From a virus, in the IMG/VR virus record IMGVR_UViG_3300043410_000492, positions 1-20,137 of that record: a DNA stretch of 20,137 nucleotides. One strand, written 5' to 3'. Under the pieces are notes generated by a model. It saw nothing but the letters and a program-made list of their open reading frames with translations, was not told where the DNA came from and searched no databases. Positions 1 through 9,500 of the stretch are shown here, one piece after another. The first letter of the stretch is position 1; each line of letters starts with the position of its first letter. A program made the translations under genes and the position numbers.

Positions 1-779
1 GGACAGAACTTATGTGTATCTTTTTTTCTTTTAGCACCACACTCACCACAATATAAAATACCTAAATCTTCTTTATGATATTGTTTATGTGATGTAGGTA
101 GAATTCTCCATGCCACATTGTGAAATGCATATGAATTAAAACTTCTATTAGATGTGGTAAATTGTTGATTAGATGTATCACCCTTTTCAGTTGTACCAGT
201 TTCTATCTTTGAACTTCTAACATTTGGACCTGCAAATGAAGTAGGATTAATATTAACGTTTGAAGTTGTTAAACTTGCATTGTAAAATGTGTTAATGTTT
301 GCAGCACCACTTGTCGGTATTGTTAGAAAACTATTTGGTGTTCCTGATGTGTAAGTGATGTTATTATTGTTTAATGTAGTCCATGAAGTACTTACACCAC
401 TACCATAAAATGTTCTTTGTTTCCATTCATTATAGAATTCAACCTCAACATATCCATTATTATTAGTTGCACCTAAACTAACTGCTTCTTTACCTACTTC
501 GTAAGTTTTGAAAACAAATTTGTTATTAGTATCCAAAAATCTTTCTAAGAATACTCTTTCACCAGGTCGTAATACAATACCACCGCCTGATAAATAATCA
601 TTATCAACTTTGATTTTTGCTAAAATGTGGGTTGGAGTTGGGTTGAAGATTTCGATTTCGTATTCATCTCCATTATTGAGATAAACTTGTCCATCGTTTT
701 GTTTTAATCTTTGTTTGCGTTTTGTAATAAACGCTTGAGGGTTTGACGGTTCATTTACCGTCCAAATTGACTGTTTCAT
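1..779 (-). CDS. Phage protein of unknown function with C-terminal zinc-ribbon start (3' end cut by window edge)
   Basis: Reading the minus strand from an ATG at 779 gives an uninterrupted frame of 259 codons that leaves the window at base 1. The start is MKQSIWTVNEP, and the leader has AAGGA four bases before the ATG, one of the better ribosome sites here. Residues about 30-100 are a compact part (GGGIVLRPGERVFLERFLD, then KFVFKTYEVGK). Residues about 100-215 are rich in Asn, Ser and Thr. Near the edge lie C244-x2-C247-x11-C259, the first three ligands of what looks like a zinc ribbon; the fourth Cys would be outside the window. It lies after the terminator that ends the tail unit, so it is probably transcribed separately. 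I do not recognise the family. A virion or late structural role is inferred from position only. Confidence 0.8.
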   Translation of the reverse strand, partial: MKQSIWTVNEPSNPQAFITKRKQRLKQNDGQVYLNNGDEYEIEIFNPTPTHILAKIKVDNDYLSGGGIVLRPGERVFLERFLDTNNKFVFKTYEVGKEAVSLGATNNNGYVEVEFYNEWKQRTFYGSGVSTSWTTLNNNNITYTSGTPNSFLTIPTSGAANINTFYNASLTTSNVNINPTSFAGPNVRSSKIETGTTEKGDTSNQQFTTSNRSFNSYAFHNVAWRILPTSHKQYHKEDLGILYCGECGAKRKKDTHKFC

Positions 780-811
780 ATTTTCCTTATTTTTATTTGT
801 ATTTAAAAATT

Positions 812-840
812 CATTTGTTGGTGTTTCTCCAACTCAAATG
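812..840 (-). promoter_or_regulatory. Leader hairpin upstream of the zinc-ribbon gene
   Basis: Bases 812-821 pair with 829-840 around a 7-base loop (822-828), giving 10 base pairs with a two-base bulge. It lies in the untranslated leader, 33 bases before the ATG at 779. On the transcribed strand it is followed by AA and five T, so it could act as a weak attenuator or as an mRNA 5' structure. Function is inferred. Confidence 0.35.
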
Positions 841-891
841 CCTCAAAGGACACTGAATGTTTAACCACAAGGTTTCCATAATATATATAAC

Positions 892-924
892 AAAAAAGGG
901 AAAAACATAAGTTCTTCCCTTTTT
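892..924 (-). terminator. Intrinsic terminator after the tail tube gene
   Basis: AAAAAGGGAA (893-902) pairs perfectly with TTCCCTTTTT (915-924) around a 12-base loop. Read on the minus strand the stem ends in a run of six T (892-897), the form of a rho-independent terminator. It lies 28 bases past the tail tube stop codon and separates the tail genes from the gene at 1-779. Because both arms carry A/T runs it could also work on plus-strand transcripts. Confidence 0.75.
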
Positions 925-952
925 AAATTATTTTAAGTTTTACAATTAGAGA

Positions 953-1441
953 TTAGTATTCTAAAATTGCGTAATCATAGCTTAAAGTTAATTCTATCGA
1001 TAATGGGTCATTTGATGCCCAATCTAATTCACCAAAGTTTGCTGAAGAAATGAATGCTCCTTTCAAAGTCCATTGTTCTACTTTATCACCTACCGGTCCT
1101 AATAGATAGAAAGTGATATCTTTTTTGTAGAAAGCTGCGTATCCATCTCTACCTGTCAATGACTCATGTGAACTTCTAATCCACTCCATAACTTGCTGTG
1201 CACCCGATGGTACGATTGGGTCATAAAGAGTGATAGTTACATCATCCCAAGTTGATTTACCTTTAATTTTTCTTTTTACGTTGATATGGTCTAATTCAAC
1301 TACTTCCGATGTGAAAGTTGGTCTATTAGCGGTTTTAATCATATATGATTCTATACCGTTGATTTCCATTATAAATCTATTACCTAACTTTGGTTCAAAG
1401 TTGGTATAGAACATTTTATCGAACTCTAATACTTCTGGCAT
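953..1441 (-). CDS. Tail tube protein (T4 gp19-like)
   Basis: This 162-residue protein matches the T4 gp19 tail tube family in length and character: a single small beta-rich domain whose hexameric rings stack into the inner tube through which DNA passes. Family-like segments are the N-terminal FEPKLGNRFIMEINGIESY, the central STWDDVTITLYDP, and the C-terminal half with FLLGP-like strands (FYLLGPVGD) and WTLKGAFISSANFGELDW. The C-terminus LSIELTLSYDYAILEY is typical of tube proteins. It directly follows the sheath gene, the usual sheath-tube order. The start ATG is preceded by an A-rich leader with only a weak GAGA. Assignment rests on recognised sequence character and on the sheath neighbour. 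Confidence 0.9.
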   Translation of the reverse strand: MPEVLEFDKMFYTNFEPKLGNRFIMEINGIESYMIKTANRPTFTSEVVELDHINVKRKIKGKSTWDDVTITLYDPIVPSGAQQVMEWIRSSHESLTGRDGYAAFYKKDITFYLLGPVGDKVEQWTLKGAFISSANFGELDWASNDPLSIELTLSYDYAILEY

Positions 1442-1469
1442 TTTATTTCTCTATTTAATTGTTTTCTTA

Positions 1470-1479
1470 TATAAATATC
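1470..1479 (-). promoter_or_regulatory. GATATTTATA motif in the sheath-tube gap
   Basis: On the coding strand this reads GATATTTATA. It lies 11 bases after the sheath stop and 28 bases before the tube ATG. Candidate late promoter element; see the finding on the recurrent junction motif. Confidence 0.3.
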
Positions 1480-1490
1480 TACTTTTGAAA

Positions 1491-3725
1491 TTATCCGTTA
1501 AACGCTGCGCCAGTTGGTAAGATGTTGAAGTCGATTTGAATGAATTCAGCTGTCTTAGTCGGTTGTAAGTAGATAGCTCCTTTCATAATGTTTCTATCAA
1601 TTACATCTGGTGTGTTATTAGTTTCATCCATTACCACTCTGAAAGCGTAAAGACCTTGTCTTTGTTGGATTGATTCTAAGTAAGGGTTAACGATATTTAA
1701 GAATCTATTTCTAGTCTCCGATGTGTTTTGTTCGAACACTAAGTAACGAGAAGTAGAAGCGATATATTTTCTAACAGTCAATAATAATCTTCTTACATTG
1801 ATTCTATCCAATGCTGAAGGTTTGTCTTGTAATGTTTTTTGTCCAAATACTACAATACCTTGTCCTGGGAATTGTACAATTGGGTTTACTTTTGCTTCGT
1901 ATAATGTATCTTTTTCAGATTGAGTTAATCTATTTAATACACTAACTGCTCCAATTAAACCACCTCTATTTAAACCGGCTGGTGCGAACCATTCTGCTGC
2001 TACTCTATCGTTTGCTGCGAATACGCCAGGTAATAATACTGATGGTGGAACTGAAATCAATTTGTTTGTATTAACATCAATAGTCTTAATCCAAGGATAA
2101 TAAGTTGCTGTCATATTTGAATCTACTGCATCTGATTGAGTTGTTGCCTGTGAAATTGAATCGCCAGCTGCTGTTGTATCCATAATATAGAAACAATCAT
2201 TTCTTTCTTCAACCATGTCTAAAACATCGGTAGTAACTGCTGAGTGCAATCTTCTAATTACACCTGGAGTTACAATCATATTAACATCAAACTCATCTGC
2301 GTTAGATAATGCTGCAACATGCTTACCATATGCAACCGAACCACTTGCTGCTGAAGTAGATAAATCAAAACCTTGTGAGTTACCTGATGTTATATTAGAA
2401 CCTTTGTAGATTGGAGTTGCTGGATTCATACCATCAAATCCTTCTTGGAATGCTACAACGAATTGTGCTAAAGAAGAACCTACTGATAATGAACCACCAT
2501 TTACTGCATCTAAACCAAATACTGCGTTTTCACCTACACCTGCTCCTGTTGGGATTGGTTTTAAGTAAATTTTGTTATCAGTATTGTTATCTAAATCGAT
2601 ACCACCATATTGTGTTGCTGAACCTGTGATATAAGTTACTTCAGGAATCAAAGCTCCAACTGCTGCTGATGCTGATACAGGTAATGAATAAGCTGCGTGT
2701 CCAAATGGTACTGCTTGTACAGGTGCATTTTCATTTAAGTTTTTAATTCTAACATATTTTGAATTATTAACCCAATCACCAGTTTCAGTTATTTTACCTT
2801 CTGAATTAATTGATAATTTTCTATCACCAATTACTCTACTAATATAGTTAGGAGAATTAGGGTCTAAGTTTACATTTGACCAAGTTTCTAAAACTACTTT
2901 CTTTTTATTAGTATCAGCGAAATCTCTTACAACAATAGTGAAAGTACCATAATCAGTACCATTTACACTACCTGCTGCTTTAATATTTGTAATACCAATC
3001 TTAACTTTAGTATTTGCCGTATTTCCAGCGCCTAAAGTTTCGAATTGGAATAAGTTATATCTATCACCACTAATAGTTTGTGATTTAACATATGGAGTTA
3101 CTGCTTCCTGTGCATCAAAATTAAATAATTGGTTACCCAATACATTTACAGAAGATGAACAAGATGAGTTAAATGTGATAGATGAGTTTTTGAAGAATCC
3201 ATAAACATATGGAGATTTAGCACCATATGCGGATGTACCAAATACTGCTTCTATATCACTTGTATCAGCTGAATCTAAAGATGCTGATAAATCTAATCCT
3301 GTACCTCTTAAAACAAAATCACCACCACCTGTATTCGAACCACTTAATTGTGCATTTGCAAAACCTGCATTAGCCGCTGTTGATGTATTGAAAAGGATAC
3401 CCAATGATTGTGATACCGCTCCAGATGTTGCTGTCAATAATAAAGGAGCTGTTTCGGTGTATCCACCAACACCAGCAACTCTACAAATTGTTGCAGTTCC
3501 TGCTTCTCTTAAATAATTTTGTACTGCTAAAGGAGTATAATATGTGTCATCGATGCTACCAAACAATGTTTCAAATTCCGCTTGAGAATTAACGATTGTT
3601 GGAGTTAAAGGACCTTCTTTAAAAGGACCAATGAATGCTGCACCTATTTCAGATACACCTTGTTGTAAGAATGAAAGGTCGTTTTCTTTTGTAAATACGC
3701 CTGGTGATACTATTTTCTCTGCCAT
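1491..3725 (-). CDS. Contractile tail sheath protein (T4 gp18-like)
   Basis: A 744-residue tail sheath protein, somewhat longer than T4 gp18 (659). Its subunits form the outer helical sleeve around the tail tube that contracts at infection. The N-terminus is diagnostic: EKIVSPGVFTKENDLS followed by GAAFIGPFKEGPLTPTIV, the usual sheath start. The C-terminal domain, about residues 600-744, is also family-like: GQKTLQ, then DRINVRRLLLTVRKYI, FLNIVNPYLESIQQRQGLY, and a terminal strand region EFIQIDFNILPTG. The middle third (about residues 110-480) is Ser/Gly/Asn-rich and less recognisable, probably the surface-exposed insertion that varies between phages. It is followed by the tube gene after a 49-base gap and preceded by the Hint-lectin gene. 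The leader is A-rich with no Shine-Dalgarno. Confidence 0.93.
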   Translation of the reverse strand: MAEKIVSPGVFTKENDLSFLQQGVSEIGAAFIGPFKEGPLTPTIVNSQAEFETLFGSIDDTYYTPLAVQNYLREAGTATICRVAGVGGYTETAPLLLTATSGAVSQSLGILFNTSTAANAGFANAQLSGSNTGGGDFVLRGTGLDLSASLDSADTSDIEAVFGTSAYGAKSPYVYGFFKNSSITFNSSCSSSVNVLGNQLFNFDAQEAVTPYVKSQTISGDRYNLFQFETLGAGNTANTKVKIGITNIKAAGSVNGTDYGTFTIVVRDFADTNKKKVVLETWSNVNLDPNSPNYISRVIGDRKLSINSEGKITETGDWVNNSKYVRIKNLNENAPVQAVPFGHAAYSLPVSASAAVGALIPEVTYITGSATQYGGIDLDNNTDNKIYLKPIPTGAGVGENAVFGLDAVNGGSLSVGSSLAQFVVAFQEGFDGMNPATPIYKGSNITSGNSQGFDLSTSAASGSVAYGKHVAALSNADEFDVNMIVTPGVIRRLHSAVTTDVLDMVEERNDCFYIMDTTAAGDSISQATTQSDAVDSNMTATYYPWIKTIDVNTNKLISVPPSVLLPGVFAANDRVAAEWFAPAGLNRGGLIGAVSVLNRLTQSEKDTLYEAKVNPIVQFPGQGIVVFGQKTLQDKPSALDRINVRRLLLTVRKYIASTSRYLVFEQNTSETRNRFLNIVNPYLESIQQRQGLYAFRVVMDETNNTPDVIDRNIMKGAIYLQPTKTAEFIQIDFNILPTGAAFNG

Positions 3726-3756
3726 TTTGTAATGTTATTTATTTTTTAATGTCTAC

Positions 3757-3769
3757 TATAAATATAATC
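3757..3769 (-). promoter_or_regulatory. GATTATATTTATA motif before the sheath gene
   Basis: A variant of the recurrent junction motif, with TATATTTATA on the coding strand, 31 bases before the sheath ATG and 26 bases after the stop of the Hint-lectin gene. This is the only plausible promoter signal I see in the 70-base gap. Confidence 0.3.
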
Positions 3770-3795
3770 TTTTATTTCAAAACAACAAATTAATC

Positions 3796-5532
3796 TTATT
3801 TATATGTTGGTGAAAAATAATCGTATATTTTTGTTATGTTTGTCGAATTCAATTGTGTATTGTAGAATAATACTGGTCCTAATTGTCCATTGAAATAGTA
3901 ATTATTATCACCATACCCACCACCAATTTGAATTAAAGCACCCGTTGTGTAATCTTTTGCACCATTTGATATAGTTCCTCTCGATGTTGTATCACTATAT
4001 GCAACGTTTGTACCATTTAATGCTGCGGTATAAGAAATCATATACCAAACGTTTGTAGATAAAGTAAATGTGTTACTATTAAATTGTACAGACGTTCCAT
4101 CATGTATAAAATATGTACCACTACCATTTGAATTTAAATACAATGCCATTTCTCTCGTTCCACCACTATTTTGCTTACCAAAAATTTGGTAATATCCAGT
4201 CGCAGGATGTGATGCGAATCTTACCCAAGCTACAACTGAATATGCTGAAGTATTGAATTGAGTATATCCACCACTTATATTAGATGAACCATCTTTATAC
4301 CAAAATTTATTAGTAGATAAAGACCAATACTTTTCTTTTCTACTTGCACCATTATTATATGTAGGATTTGCACCGGTAATACCAATACCATTTGGAGCGC
4401 CTGCAGGTCTAACACCCGTTCCCCATCCTGTTAAATCCAACCAATCAGTTCCATCAGTACCATCCGTAGATGATGCTTTTGATGGGTCTAAGTACATTCT
4501 TAATCCTGCAGCCGGTATAGCTGGTTGTGTGGTTGTGCCTTTGTTATGTGAAATAAATCCATTTGCTACATAAACGTCAGCTTGCTCTACGTTGATAGTT
4601 GCAATCTCAACATCTTCTGTTACAATTTCTATATTAGTTACTTCAACTTCTTGCGTTTCTTCTAAGAAATCATCCCACTTAACAATTAAATCACCAATAA
4701 GAATATCTTCTACATTTTTGAAATGATATTTTTCAATTTCAGAATCCCATACCCAAAGTGGGTGAGTTCCAGTTGCTTTTATTTCACCATTATTTAATGA
4801 AAAATATCCACTAGCAAAGTTATATACAACATCTGCTACAACAACAGTTTGTGCCGAGCCTGATTGTGCTTCTAATTGATAAAATCTCCAATCAACTTGG
4901 TCTGATTCTGGGTTTTGAGTTTCATCCGGTAATCCGTATGGCACCCATGCTTTGATTTCATCACCAACATTTAAATCTTCAACTGCCACCGATGTACCAT
5001 CAGCCTTTTCTACCATTGTACCAAATACCAAACAAAAATCTGGTTGGTTAATTGTATTGTAAACATCAACCGCATATAATGTTTTAGTAGATGTAGTATT
5101 ATAATTTGTTGCTGCGGTATTATATCCATCCGCATATTTCATAGATAATACAGAAGATGCTTCCGAATAATTTGAAGATGCGATTGATGCCGGTGTTATA
5201 GGAAATGATGGAGATGCGCCTAATGTGGGAGTACCTACTGAAAAGTTTGCATTATCAAATGAAACTGTATAGTTAGCAGATACACTACCAACTCTATCAC
5301 CATGCAGTGAACCGGCAGAACCAAATGAAAAAGTTGCTGTTTCTGATGTACTTTCTACGATGTATGTATATGTTGGTAAATTTACAGTAACTGAATCAAT
5401 TGCGAAAGAACCTAATGAAGCCTGTGTTCCAGCTGCTGCGTTCATAGCATTCATTGAAACTGCTTGAGTGGTTCTACTCGTACCTTGGGTTGCTCTATAT
5501 AAATTTCCTAATGATAAATTAGTTTTTGGCAT
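3796..5532 (-). CDS. Tail-associated protein: N-domain, intein-like Hint domain, C-terminal LamG/concanavalin-like lectin
   Basis: The 578-residue protein has three parts. Residues 1-166 are a Ser/Thr/Ala-rich beta-type region without a recognised family. Residues 167-330 look like a self-processing Hint (intein-like) domain: Cys167, the only cysteine in the protein, opens it; LNVGDEI lies at 187-193; TGTHP at 254-258 is the block-B TxxH motif; ILIGDLI lies at 277-283; VANGFISHN at 322-330 ends it. Lys331 follows the terminal His-Asn, so standard splicing onto Cys/Ser/Thr is not expected; cleavage at one or both ends is more likely, as in bacterial intein-like domains. Residues 340-578 resemble a LamG/concanavalin A-like fold, ending with a FNGQLGPVLFYNTQLN strand pair, and could bind host sugars. 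The gene lies between the glycosyltransferase and sheath genes. A receptor-binding role is inferred. Confidence 0.8.
   Translation of the reverse strand: MPKTNLSLGNLYRATQGTSRTTQAVSMNAMNAAAGTQASLGSFAIDSVTVNLPTYTYIVESTSETATFSFGSAGSLHGDRVGSVSANYTVSFDNANFSVGTPTLGASPSFPITPASIASSNYSEASSVLSMKYADGYNTAATNYNTTSTKTLYAVDVYNTINQPDFCLVFGTMVEKADGTSVAVEDLNVGDEIKAWVPYGLPDETQNPESDQVDWRFYQLEAQSGSAQTVVVADVVYNFASGYFSLNNGEIKATGTHPLWVWDSEIEKYHFKNVEDILIGDLIVKWDDFLEETQEVEVTNIEIVTEDVEIATINVEQADVYVANGFISHNKGTTTQPAIPAAGLRMYLDPSKASSTDGTDGTDWLDLTGWGTGVRPAGAPNGIGITGANPTYNNGASRKEKYWSLSTNKFWYKDGSSNISGGYTQFNTSAYSVVAWVRFASHPATGYYQIFGKQNSGGTREMALYLNSNGSGTYFIHDGTSVQFNSNTFTLSTNVWYMISYTAALNGTNVAYSDTTSRGTISNGAKDYTTGALIQIGGGYGDNNYYFNGQLGPVLFYNTQLNSTNITKIYDYFSPTYK
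4543..5034 (-). other. Hint (intein-like) self-processing domain, residues 167-330
   Basis: The boundaries are the codon for Cys167 (5032-5034), needed for the N-S acyl shift, and the codon for Asn330 (4543-4545), the residue that cyclises for C-terminal cleavage. His257 in TGTHP and His329 are the expected assisting residues. At 164 residues there is no room for a homing endonuclease. Confidence 0.75.
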
Positions 5533-5543
5533 CTTATTATATA

Positions 5544-6542
5544 TTATTCTCCGTTATAAATATCTAAAAGTTTTTCTTTCCACTCATCTTTATCTGAAAA
5601 GTGTTTTATCATCCAATCTTTCAATTTTTGAAACTCTTTTTTACGGGTTTCATAATCATCGTTACAAATCGTTTCGTAGGTCTGCTTAAATGTTTTCTCG
5701 TCAATCGCTTTGTATTTATAATCAAGTGGTACGTGCCATTTTTCGTGTAGTATCGGAAGCTTCCCCCAATCCACTGCTTCAAAAATTCCGTATCCAAATG
5801 GTTCAAATTCAAAGCAAGAATGAGATATTCCCCAATCAAGTCCGTAGAACCTTTCTTTATATTTGTAATCAAATTTGTAAATCTTTGATTTTTCGAATCG
5901 GTATCCATACTTTTTTCTATAATACTTATTGAATGTTTCTGAATTTGTAGAAATGTAACTTTCTAATCCATCAATATATTCAACATTTTTTCTACCTTCT
6001 GCTCTAGCTGCAAACCCAATTTTTGTAGAGGTAGATAATTCTTTATTTATTTTAAATTCATAATTATTTGGAATGTGATGTAAATTTTCCGTTTTATATG
6101 GAAAATGGTATAATCCTACCCAAACTTTATGTTTAATTTTATCAATTAATTCTGATTCAAATTCCCAATTACCATACCAATGTAGATATTCATCTTTATC
6201 CATTTGTGCCATTAAAGACACTTTTGTTAAATTATGGAATACAATTGAATTAATCTTTTCCAAATTTTGATGAATAGCTCTGGTTGGAGTATAATGACCA
6301 TGTAGTATGTGGATTCTTCTAGCGCCATCTAATATTTTTATTATCTCATCTTCCGATGTTTCCCAAATATGGTCAATATCAATTGGAAATTCTTCGTAAT
6401 TTTCGGGTTTATGTCTATGGAACAAAAGAAGCGGTTTTACTTCTAAATGAGGTGCCACTTCTTTTATCCATTCGGTTACCCATATATCAGCACCGCTGTT
6501 GAACCAAGGGCCTCCAGCGGTGGTGTAATAAACATCGTACAT
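5544..6542 (-). CDS. GT4-like (GT-B fold) glycosyltransferase
   Basis: This 332-residue protein looks like a retaining GT-B glycosyltransferase of the GT4 group, which moves a sugar from a nucleotide-sugar donor. The N-terminus shows a glycine-containing first strand-loop (TTAGGPWFNSGADIW, residues 7-21) and ILHGHYTPT (79-87). The C-terminal half has the GR.KN region (ARAEGRKNVEYIDGL, 179-193) and the EX7E signature E247-PFGYGIF-E255, which binds the donor sugar-nucleotide. It has no signal peptide or membrane segment and is rather short for the family. It begins 4 bases after the stop of the 1159-residue fibre and ends 11 bases before the Hint-lectin start, so it is almost certainly co-transcribed with tail genes. 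This suggests sugar addition to Ser/Thr-rich fibres; host surface glycans or phage DNA are alternatives. Confidence 0.75.
   Translation of the reverse strand: MYDVYYTTAGGPWFNSGADIWVTEWIKEVAPHLEVKPLLLFHRHKPENYEEFPIDIDHIWETSEDEIIKILDGARRIHILHGHYTPTRAIHQNLEKINSIVFHNLTKVSLMAQMDKDEYLHWYGNWEFESELIDKIKHKVWVGLYHFPYKTENLHHIPNNYEFKINKELSTSTKIGFAARAEGRKNVEYIDGLESYISTNSETFNKYYRKKYGYRFEKSKIYKFDYKYKERFYGLDWGISHSCFEFEPFGYGIFEAVDWGKLPILHEKWHVPLDYKYKAIDEKTFKQTYETICNDDYETRKKEFQKLKDWMIKHFSDKDEWKEKLLDIYNGE
5555..5564 (-). promoter_or_regulatory. GATATTTATA motif in the last codons of the glycosyltransferase gene
   Basis: The motif is made by the codons for Asp-Ile-Tyr, four residues before the stop, and lies 22 bases before the ATG of the Hint-lectin gene. 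Since it is coding it may be chance, but the position relative to the next gene matches the other copies. Confidence 0.2.
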
Positions 6543-6546
6543 TAAA

Positions 6547-9500
6547 TTATAACCCTTTTTGTTTCTTTAACTCTTGTATTTGTAAAGTTAAATTGTGTAT
6601 TTGTGTTTGTTGCTCTTTTATTGCTTCTACCATTAGACCCATCATTTTTGAATAGTCTAAACCTAAGTGACCATCTTCTCTTTCCATTACTACTTCAGGT
6701 AAAACTTCCTGAACTTCTTGTGCTATAAGACCTGTATTAGGGGTTGTTTTGGTTACTTTGTTTACATCTTCATTCCAAGTCCAAGTTACACCATTCAATT
6801 TATTTACTTTTTCCAAAGCGTTTGGAATAATTTGAATATTAGATTTGAATCTCTTATCAGAAGAATAGTATGCCGTAATATCACCCGTTGCTGTAATTGC
6901 TCCATTGATTGTTAAACCTGCGAAAGTTGGTGAAGATGAAGTTGCTACTGCTTGTCCGATTGCTACCGTTGGAGTTGCACCTTCACCACTATTATTTGTA
7001 ATAGTAACACCTGTACCAGCTACTAAGTTTGTTACATAATCGCCCGTTGTATCAGTTCCTAATGCTACTGAATTTGCAGCTATTGTAGTTGCAAATGATA
7101 CGTTTGCTAAATTTGTAATAGTTCCCGTACCAGTTACATCTCCTGTCAATGTGATTGAAATATCAGTACCTTCTAAATTAGTTAATCTAGTTAATGCCGA
7201 TGAACTGAAAGATTCTATGTTATTCAATCTTCCAATTGCACTTCCACTTGCAGTTGATAATTGGTCTAATCTACTTGTTTGCGTAGTATTTGTACTATCA
7301 TTTGATGAAGTATATGAGTTTAATGAACTCAATATACCAATTACTTGTGATGAACCACTAACTACTCCAACTGCGTTTAATCTGGTTAAAATTCCACTTG
7401 CATAGTTTGTAGTTGCTGTCAAATCAATTTGAGATGAACCACTAACAACAGTATTACTATTCAATTGAGTTTTTACATCAGTTGCGAAATTCGTAGTTGA
7501 ACCTGCGGTAATTTGTGATGAACCGGATACTACTGTGTTACTATTTAATTGAGTTTTTACATCAGTTGCGAAATTCGTAGTTGAACCTGCGGTAATTTGT
7601 GATGAACCACTAACTACTCCAACTGCGTTTAATCTAGTTAAAATTCCACTTGCATAGTTTGTAGTTGCTGTCAAATCAATTTGAGATGAACCGGATACTA
7701 TGCCATTTGTTGCGTTAATTGCACCATTAAATGAAGTACCTGTTATTGCCCCTGCTTTGAAATCTGCTAATGTAAATCCAGTTCCGTTTACATCTACTTG
7801 TGCAGATGTTTCATCGGTTAATCCATTAAATACTTTCCAACTATGTCCATCACTTGCATCCATAAAGATACCAGCGTGTCTATAAGTTCCATCATTGTAA
7901 TGTCCAACTATACCCAAATCATTATCAATTGATGCAGTTGGTGCTAAATAAAGAATGTTATCCTGAATTTGTACATTTGTAGATGTGATTACCGATTGCG
8001 TACCATACACTTTTAAATCACCCAAAATTGAAACAGTAGAACCTGTCATCTGAATACCCGCTTGTAAAGAAGCGGTATATGAATTTAAATTTGTTAATGA
8101 AATTCCCTGCGAATCATTTGTAGATTTTGCAGTTGATGCGGATGCTATCAAAGAACCACTAACAATTCCTATTTCGGTTAATCTAGTTTCTACTGAACCT
8201 GTATAAGTTGCTAATGTAGAATTTTTTGTTAATTCAGAACTACTAAATGAATTTAAATTAGAAACAGATACGTTTAAACTTGCAGTTGTAGTATTAATAT
8301 TTGTAATACTTACATCCTGCGAATCATTTGTAGTTTTTGCGGTTGATGCTGATGTGATTAATGAACCCGTAATAGTTGCTAATGCGGAATCATATGATGT
8401 AAATCCGGTTGTAGATTGTAATACAACTTGCGATGAGCCGGAAACTACACCATTATATGCAGCAATTGAACCTGTGATACCTTGCGATGCTACAACGGAG
8501 CCGGATAGTACATAAACATCTCCAAAAAAATGAGAATGGTATCGTGAACCAGAATCTATTCTGAATACACTGCCGCTTGTATCAGTACTATGTATTGAAA
8601 ATGAAGATGCATTATATGATATTAAGTGAAATCCTCTACCATTGGTGGAATTTACCAATTGAACTTCTGAATTACCATCCGATTTACCAACATATACCAC
8701 ACTAGCACTAACTGCATATTTAGAAGTAATTTTTCCGTTTACATCCAAATTACCACTAATAATTTGTTGGTCTCCGAATGTATTTGATTGGTTTGTTTTT
8801 GCAAAACTTCCACTAATTGATTCAAATGTATCTAATCTTTGTTCGTGATTAGATGCAGTTGAAATTAAACTTCCACTTACAACACCAATTTCAGTTAATT
8901 TTGTATTTACACTCGAAGTATGTGAATTGATATTACTTACAGAGGTATTTAAACTTGCAGTTGCAGTGTTTATATTAGTAATACTTGCATCTTGTGCAAC
9001 ATTGGTTGCATATGCGTTTGATGCCGATGCTATCAAACTACCACTTACATTTGCAATTTCAGTAAATTTAGTATTAACTGAACCCGTATAAGTTGCTAAT
9101 GTAGAATTTTTAGATTCTTGTGAAGATGTAAATGTATTTAAAGAAGAAATTGAAAGATTTACACTAGCTGAAGTAGATTCTAAATTATTTAATCTACCAA
9201 CACTTGCTGTATAAAATGAAGCGAATGCGTTATCATTTGTAGTATCTACTGAATTTATCAATGCTACTATTTCTGCAAATGAATCTTTATCAGCATCCGA
9301 TGCAGATAAAATTGCATCTACTCTACCTTTTTCCGTTAATACTCTACTATCAATTGATGAACTATATGTAGTAAATCCACTTACATTTGATAAAGTTACT
9401 TGCGATGAACCACTAATTACACCATCGGTATCCAATTTACTCTTTATCGTTGTATTGATTGAAGAAGTAAATGCGTTTATATTTGTAATTGATGTAGTTT

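Noticed and set aside
4543-5034. Full self-splicing intein
   Set aside because: The residue after His-Asn is Lys, not Cys/Ser/Thr, and no endonuclease domain is present, so cleavage is favoured over splicing.
5621-5932. Small overlapping frames inside the glycosyltransferase gene on both strands
   Set aside because: They lie in alternative frames of a well-supported gene and show no recognisable features.
7345-7692. CRISPR-like array suspected from regular repeats
   Set aside because: Units are 84 bp, contiguous, in frame and encode a fibre shaft; there are no unique spacers between short repeats.
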